Assembly: GCF_000150275.1 (NCBI RefSeq)
Contig: NW_002060947.1
Coordinates: 7,806,482 to 7,870,481 of the forward strand
Direction: 5' to 3'
Origin: Trichoplax adhaerens
Taxonomy: Eukaryota; Placozoa; Uniplacotomia; Trichoplacea; Trichoplacidae
DNA: 64,000 bases
Shown: positions 61,101-64,000 of the stretch, piece after piece
Layout: every line of letters begins with the position of its first letter
Position numbering within the stretch: the first letter of the stretch is position 1
Notes under the pieces: model-generated
The model's input: the letters and a program-made list of their open reading frames with translations, nothing else
The model's database searches: none
Told to the model about the DNA's origin: nothing
Program-made: the position numbers and the translations under genes

Positions 61101-63931
61101 AAATTCCCGGCTAAACATATCATTAATTTTGTTAAAGTGGTAAAGAATAGAATAGTATTACTTACTAAGGTACTTTGTCAAAAATTCTGTTAGGGATAAG
61201 TACAATGTTCTGTAACTAACTTACATATTCCTGCAGTAGTAGCTTGTCCTCTAGCATGAAGGACCACTTCGTCTTTATTTTTCCATCGATATTATTGGAG
61301 CAAATGATAAATTACTATTAACCTGAGCATTGATATTGAAATAACTAATGCTACATAGAATTAAAGGAAAGCTGTATGCACAAAAATAAATCAATGTTTG
61401 TCAGTTCTATATACTAGTTCTGACAATTTTTACAACACATAAATTTAACCTTCCGATGAGTTGGAATTTTTATGCCGTCCGCAGCATCTGCAACAGGATT
61501 TCGAATCTAATAAGATAGTCAAAATTTACGTCTAAGAACGTTACATATCTGCATACTTGCACTTTTAGAATACCATCGGCTTTGGTCCGAGCTTCAATTG
61601 CCAATATAATTGATGCAACATATTACAGTAGCCAATATTTTAGGCTTACCTTTACCACCTTCAACGTCTTTTTTTTTTCTACATTTTGTGCAGCAAAATA
61701 ATATAGCACATAGGCCACAGCAGCAGAGAACTCTGTTAATTCGTTTATCTAGTAAGACATGAAGAAAAAGCAACGTCATGATCGATTTCAGCTATTTTAC
61801 TGTATATGCGAATTATTGTGGATTGAATAACGCAAAATAAATATTATTTATGTAGTACAATTTCGGTAATAATACTAATCAAAGATTAAATCGAGAGAAT
61901 ATAACCGTATTGGCTATCTTGTAAATTACTAACATTGGTTACCTTATCGATTAACTAGAAAGGTGTCAACAAGATAAGACTATGATATCATCTATCAAAT
62001 GAATGTAGTAATCGAGAGAATATTGGTATTATTATTATGGTACGGTACTGCCTACCAGTATATCGTAATTTTAACTATCTTATTCTACTACTAATGAGTA
62101 ATAATTGAATTATTATTTAGAAAAATATGGCAAATTACTATATTCTATCTATCAAAGTCTTTAAATATAAAGAACTCAGAAAAATGAAGATTATTATATC
62201 ATCTATAAATGAATGTAGCTATCAAGATAATGCGGTATTGCTATTATTCTGGTACTATTACCAGAATATCATAGCTTTGGCTATCTTATTCTATCATTAA
62301 CTAAATAATAATTAAACAATTAATCAGAAAAATGCGGCCAATTGATGCATTCTGTCTATCATGATCTTTATAATTTTATACCACCTATACCATTAATTAG
62401 CAATTTAAATGAAGATCACATCCATAATACAGTACAACACTTCATGCGTCCTACTATTATGATACAGCGTCTGTAGAATTAGTTTATTATAATCAGATTA
62501 GTCTAATCTCCTTCATATAATACTATATTTACTTACAGTTACGCATTTTCATGCATAATTTTGGTAGTGCCTTTACTAAGATGGTGAGATAAAGCAGATG
62601 TAAAGTTAACAATATCTCAAAATTAAAGATGAAATTAATGTTTACAATGCCAGTTATCAACCCCCAGTATGATATTATTAGGAATACAGATATGTGTGAG
62701 CAGTAATATCTCAATAGCATTACTTTGGTATGTCAAATTGATGCAATAGATTAGGTATAATTACATTTATCGACAACGGCGATAATTTTTCCGGCACTAA
62801 CTCCGTCCCTAAAATTTATTTCATTTATTATAATTTTATATCTTAAACAGTTTCAGATTGAACTTGATTAAAGTTTTAAAACATAAGAAAAATTAGAAGC
62901 AATAATATGATATTAAATAGAGAAAGATTGATATAGATTCAGATAAAAGTGAGGTCGATTTAATTAGACTCTATCCAGTCTTTCTACACTAACTTAGCCA
63001 TCATGCCAAACTTCAGAGCAAAAACTCCTAAACCAGTAGCTACAGCTCCTCCGGTAACACTTCCGATAACTGAAGATGTGGTTCTATCTCTCTCATAAAC
63101 TAGATGAATAACGAAACAAAGTTAATTATTGAGATAGAAAAGATTCATTCTTAATCAAAATGTGGACTGTGGCTATAATTTAGGATTCACAAGCTTTTTA
63201 TTTAGCTTGAGGCTCAATTATAATGATTAATACTTACGTATTTGCTTGCACTATTACACTAAGTCCTAAATTTATATTGTAGTCCAGTGCAGTACGTACT
63301 CAAGTTGATCGTATTATTATGTCCTCGTTAATTTATTATACTTTCGTATATCTTAGTATTAGTATTAATAAGACTTGACGTCACTTCTCTACAACTTATG
63401 ATAACTGTTATATTCAATTGATTTCCATATTAGGGATTATTACTGGTTATGTTCACCATTTTAGAGATGATTACCGTCGTGAGATTATGTTTTGAAATAT
63501 ATTTACTGTTGTCGTGGTTTTATTGGCTTACCTTACAAGTATAGAGTATTGATGTATTAACTGTAATGGTATAAAAAGGAGATACGATAGAGAAAAAAGG
63601 GAGACTTCGGCTTATGTTAAATTTGAATAAGTCATTAAGTTACTGGTTGGTAACGTGATAATAAAGGAGATTTTTTTAAGTTTAACTTGCAGTCGTGACA
63701 ATAACAATAAACTAGACTTTAAATTGCTACGCTAATAGCAAAGTAAGCAATTTCATTCCGAATAATTATACCGAAAGTTACACCATGGAAAAATGCGTAA
63801 TAAATCTTTGATTGCATGCAGTATGAACTCGGATAGATCAGCCGATTATATTAAAAGGTAATCATGCTACCTGTTACATTCCGTGTCACACTTGGAGGGC
63901 CAAATGTTCCATGAACAGTTGCTGCTCTGAT
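58180..63931 (-). CDS. Second Eph-like receptor paralogue, 3' part (FN3 end, TM, Cys cluster, basic tail)
   Basis: Tandem paralogue of the kinase-less Eph-like gene; its ectodomain lies beyond the right edge. Exons: 63931-63871, 63099-62994, 62808-62765, 62575-62537, 61748-61650, 61506-61450, 61272-61225, 60953-60699, 60501-60399, (60321-60295 uncertain), 59968-59924, 59740-59681, 59581-59549, 59371-59336, 59201-59115, 58990-58904, 58820-58739, 58506-58445, 58334-58180. The first exon (61 nt) equals the paralogue's 61-nt FN3-end exon, reading IRAATVHGTFGPPSV. Membrane helix: SSVIGSVTGGAVATGLGVFA. Cys clusters: VLCCCGLCAILFCCTKCRKK and SCCRCCGRH. Then come a Lys/Ser/Arg-rich exon (runs of KKKS and SSSSSSSSDD), an Arg/Tyr-rich exon (RRRNSPKYRRRRRRSLDS), an LPPAYESI motif, and the shared NSSDENQALHDRIKDII near the C terminus. 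No kinase domain. One phase break between 60399 and 59968 means an exon is missed or misplaced. Confidence 0.75.
61960..62375. repeat. Two-copy tandem repeat, about 211 bp, in an intron
   Basis: ATATCATCTAT-AAATGAATGTAG begins near 61,982 and 62,193. Both copies continue through CGGTATT-TATTATT-TGGTAC, TATCTTATTCTA, AATAATTGAA-TATT-AGAAAAAT and ATTCT-TCTATCA. It lies between exons 62575-62537 and 61748-61650 of the second Eph-like gene. Confidence 0.75.
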
Positions 63932-64000
63932 CTAAAGATTATTCAACATTTTGAAGAATTTAAATTTCAGGAAAATTCAGAAAATTTCAGTTCAAGAGTG
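63932..64000 (-). other. Intron of the second Eph-like gene, continuing off the right edge
   Basis: AT-rich sequence immediately upstream of the first exon seen (acceptor AATCTTTAG). The upstream ectodomain exons are expected beyond the window. Confidence 0.5.

Noticed and set aside
61594-61779. Reading the CCCGLCAILFCC exon as a second membrane helix
   Set aside because: The hydrophobic stretch is too short and Cys-dense, and the glycine-rich helix upstream already serves as the membrane span in both paralogues.
1-64000. tRNA, rRNA, CRISPR or bacterial operon features
   Set aside because: No tRNA T-arm plus acceptor-stem pairing, no rRNA-like sequence and no spacer array were found; gene structure is spliced eukaryotic.

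Overview
The window looks like nuclear DNA from an early-branching animal. It is AT-rich and gene-sparse, its genes are cut into many small exons by short GT-AG introns (mostly 60-170 nt), and two gene families are animal-type: an ELKS/CAST scaffold and Eph-receptor ectodomains. A placozoan or a sponge fits best; the sequence alone does not decide which. All gene models below were built by hand from homology, splice signals and reading-frame phase.

Layout: (1) 1-2,104, no firm gene, with a striking GTAC-rich tandem repeat at about 640-1,440. (2) 2,105-8,492, plus strand: a complete cytosolic isoleucyl-tRNA synthetase in 30 exons (1,071 aa). (3) 9,285-10,098, minus strand: the last two exons of an unrecognised small helical protein, tail to tail with the synthetase. 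(4) 10,970-12,480: a degenerate repeat of about 235 bp. (5) 12,535-20,011, minus strand: an ELKS/ERC (CAST, Bruchpilot-related) coiled-coil scaffold of about 795 aa in 11 exons, with remnants of a leucine-rich-repeat-like reading frame inside its 2.9 kb first intron. (6) 20,012-40,000: about 20 kb with almost no credible genes, containing low-copy tandem duplications, decayed coding-like fragments, one candidate two-exon gene (30,762-32,256) and an 82-base assembly gap lying in a direct repeat. (7) 40,001-54,322, minus strand: a large single-pass receptor with an Eph-type ectodomain (ephrin-binding domain, Cys-rich region, two FN3 domains), a glycine-zipper membrane helix, a submembrane cysteine cluster and a long lysine/serine-rich tail, but no kinase or SAM domain. 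(8) 58,180-63,931, minus strand, running off the right edge: a tandem paralogue with the same order of FN3 end, membrane helix, Cys cluster, basic tail and C-terminal HDRIK motif.

The most interesting content is this pair of kinase-less Eph-like receptors. Their cytoplasmic tails are assembled from long runs of tiny symmetrical phase 1-1 exons, so any of these can be skipped without a frameshift. The ectodomain predicts ephrin-type ligand binding. The tail predicts membrane anchoring or scaffold/nuclear-type interactions instead of tyrosine phosphorylation. The neighbouring ELKS gene is the other notable item, because it is best known from presynaptic active zones. Long introns and spacers each carry their own private tandem duplication (units of about 75-240 bp), which appears to be a local habit of this genome.
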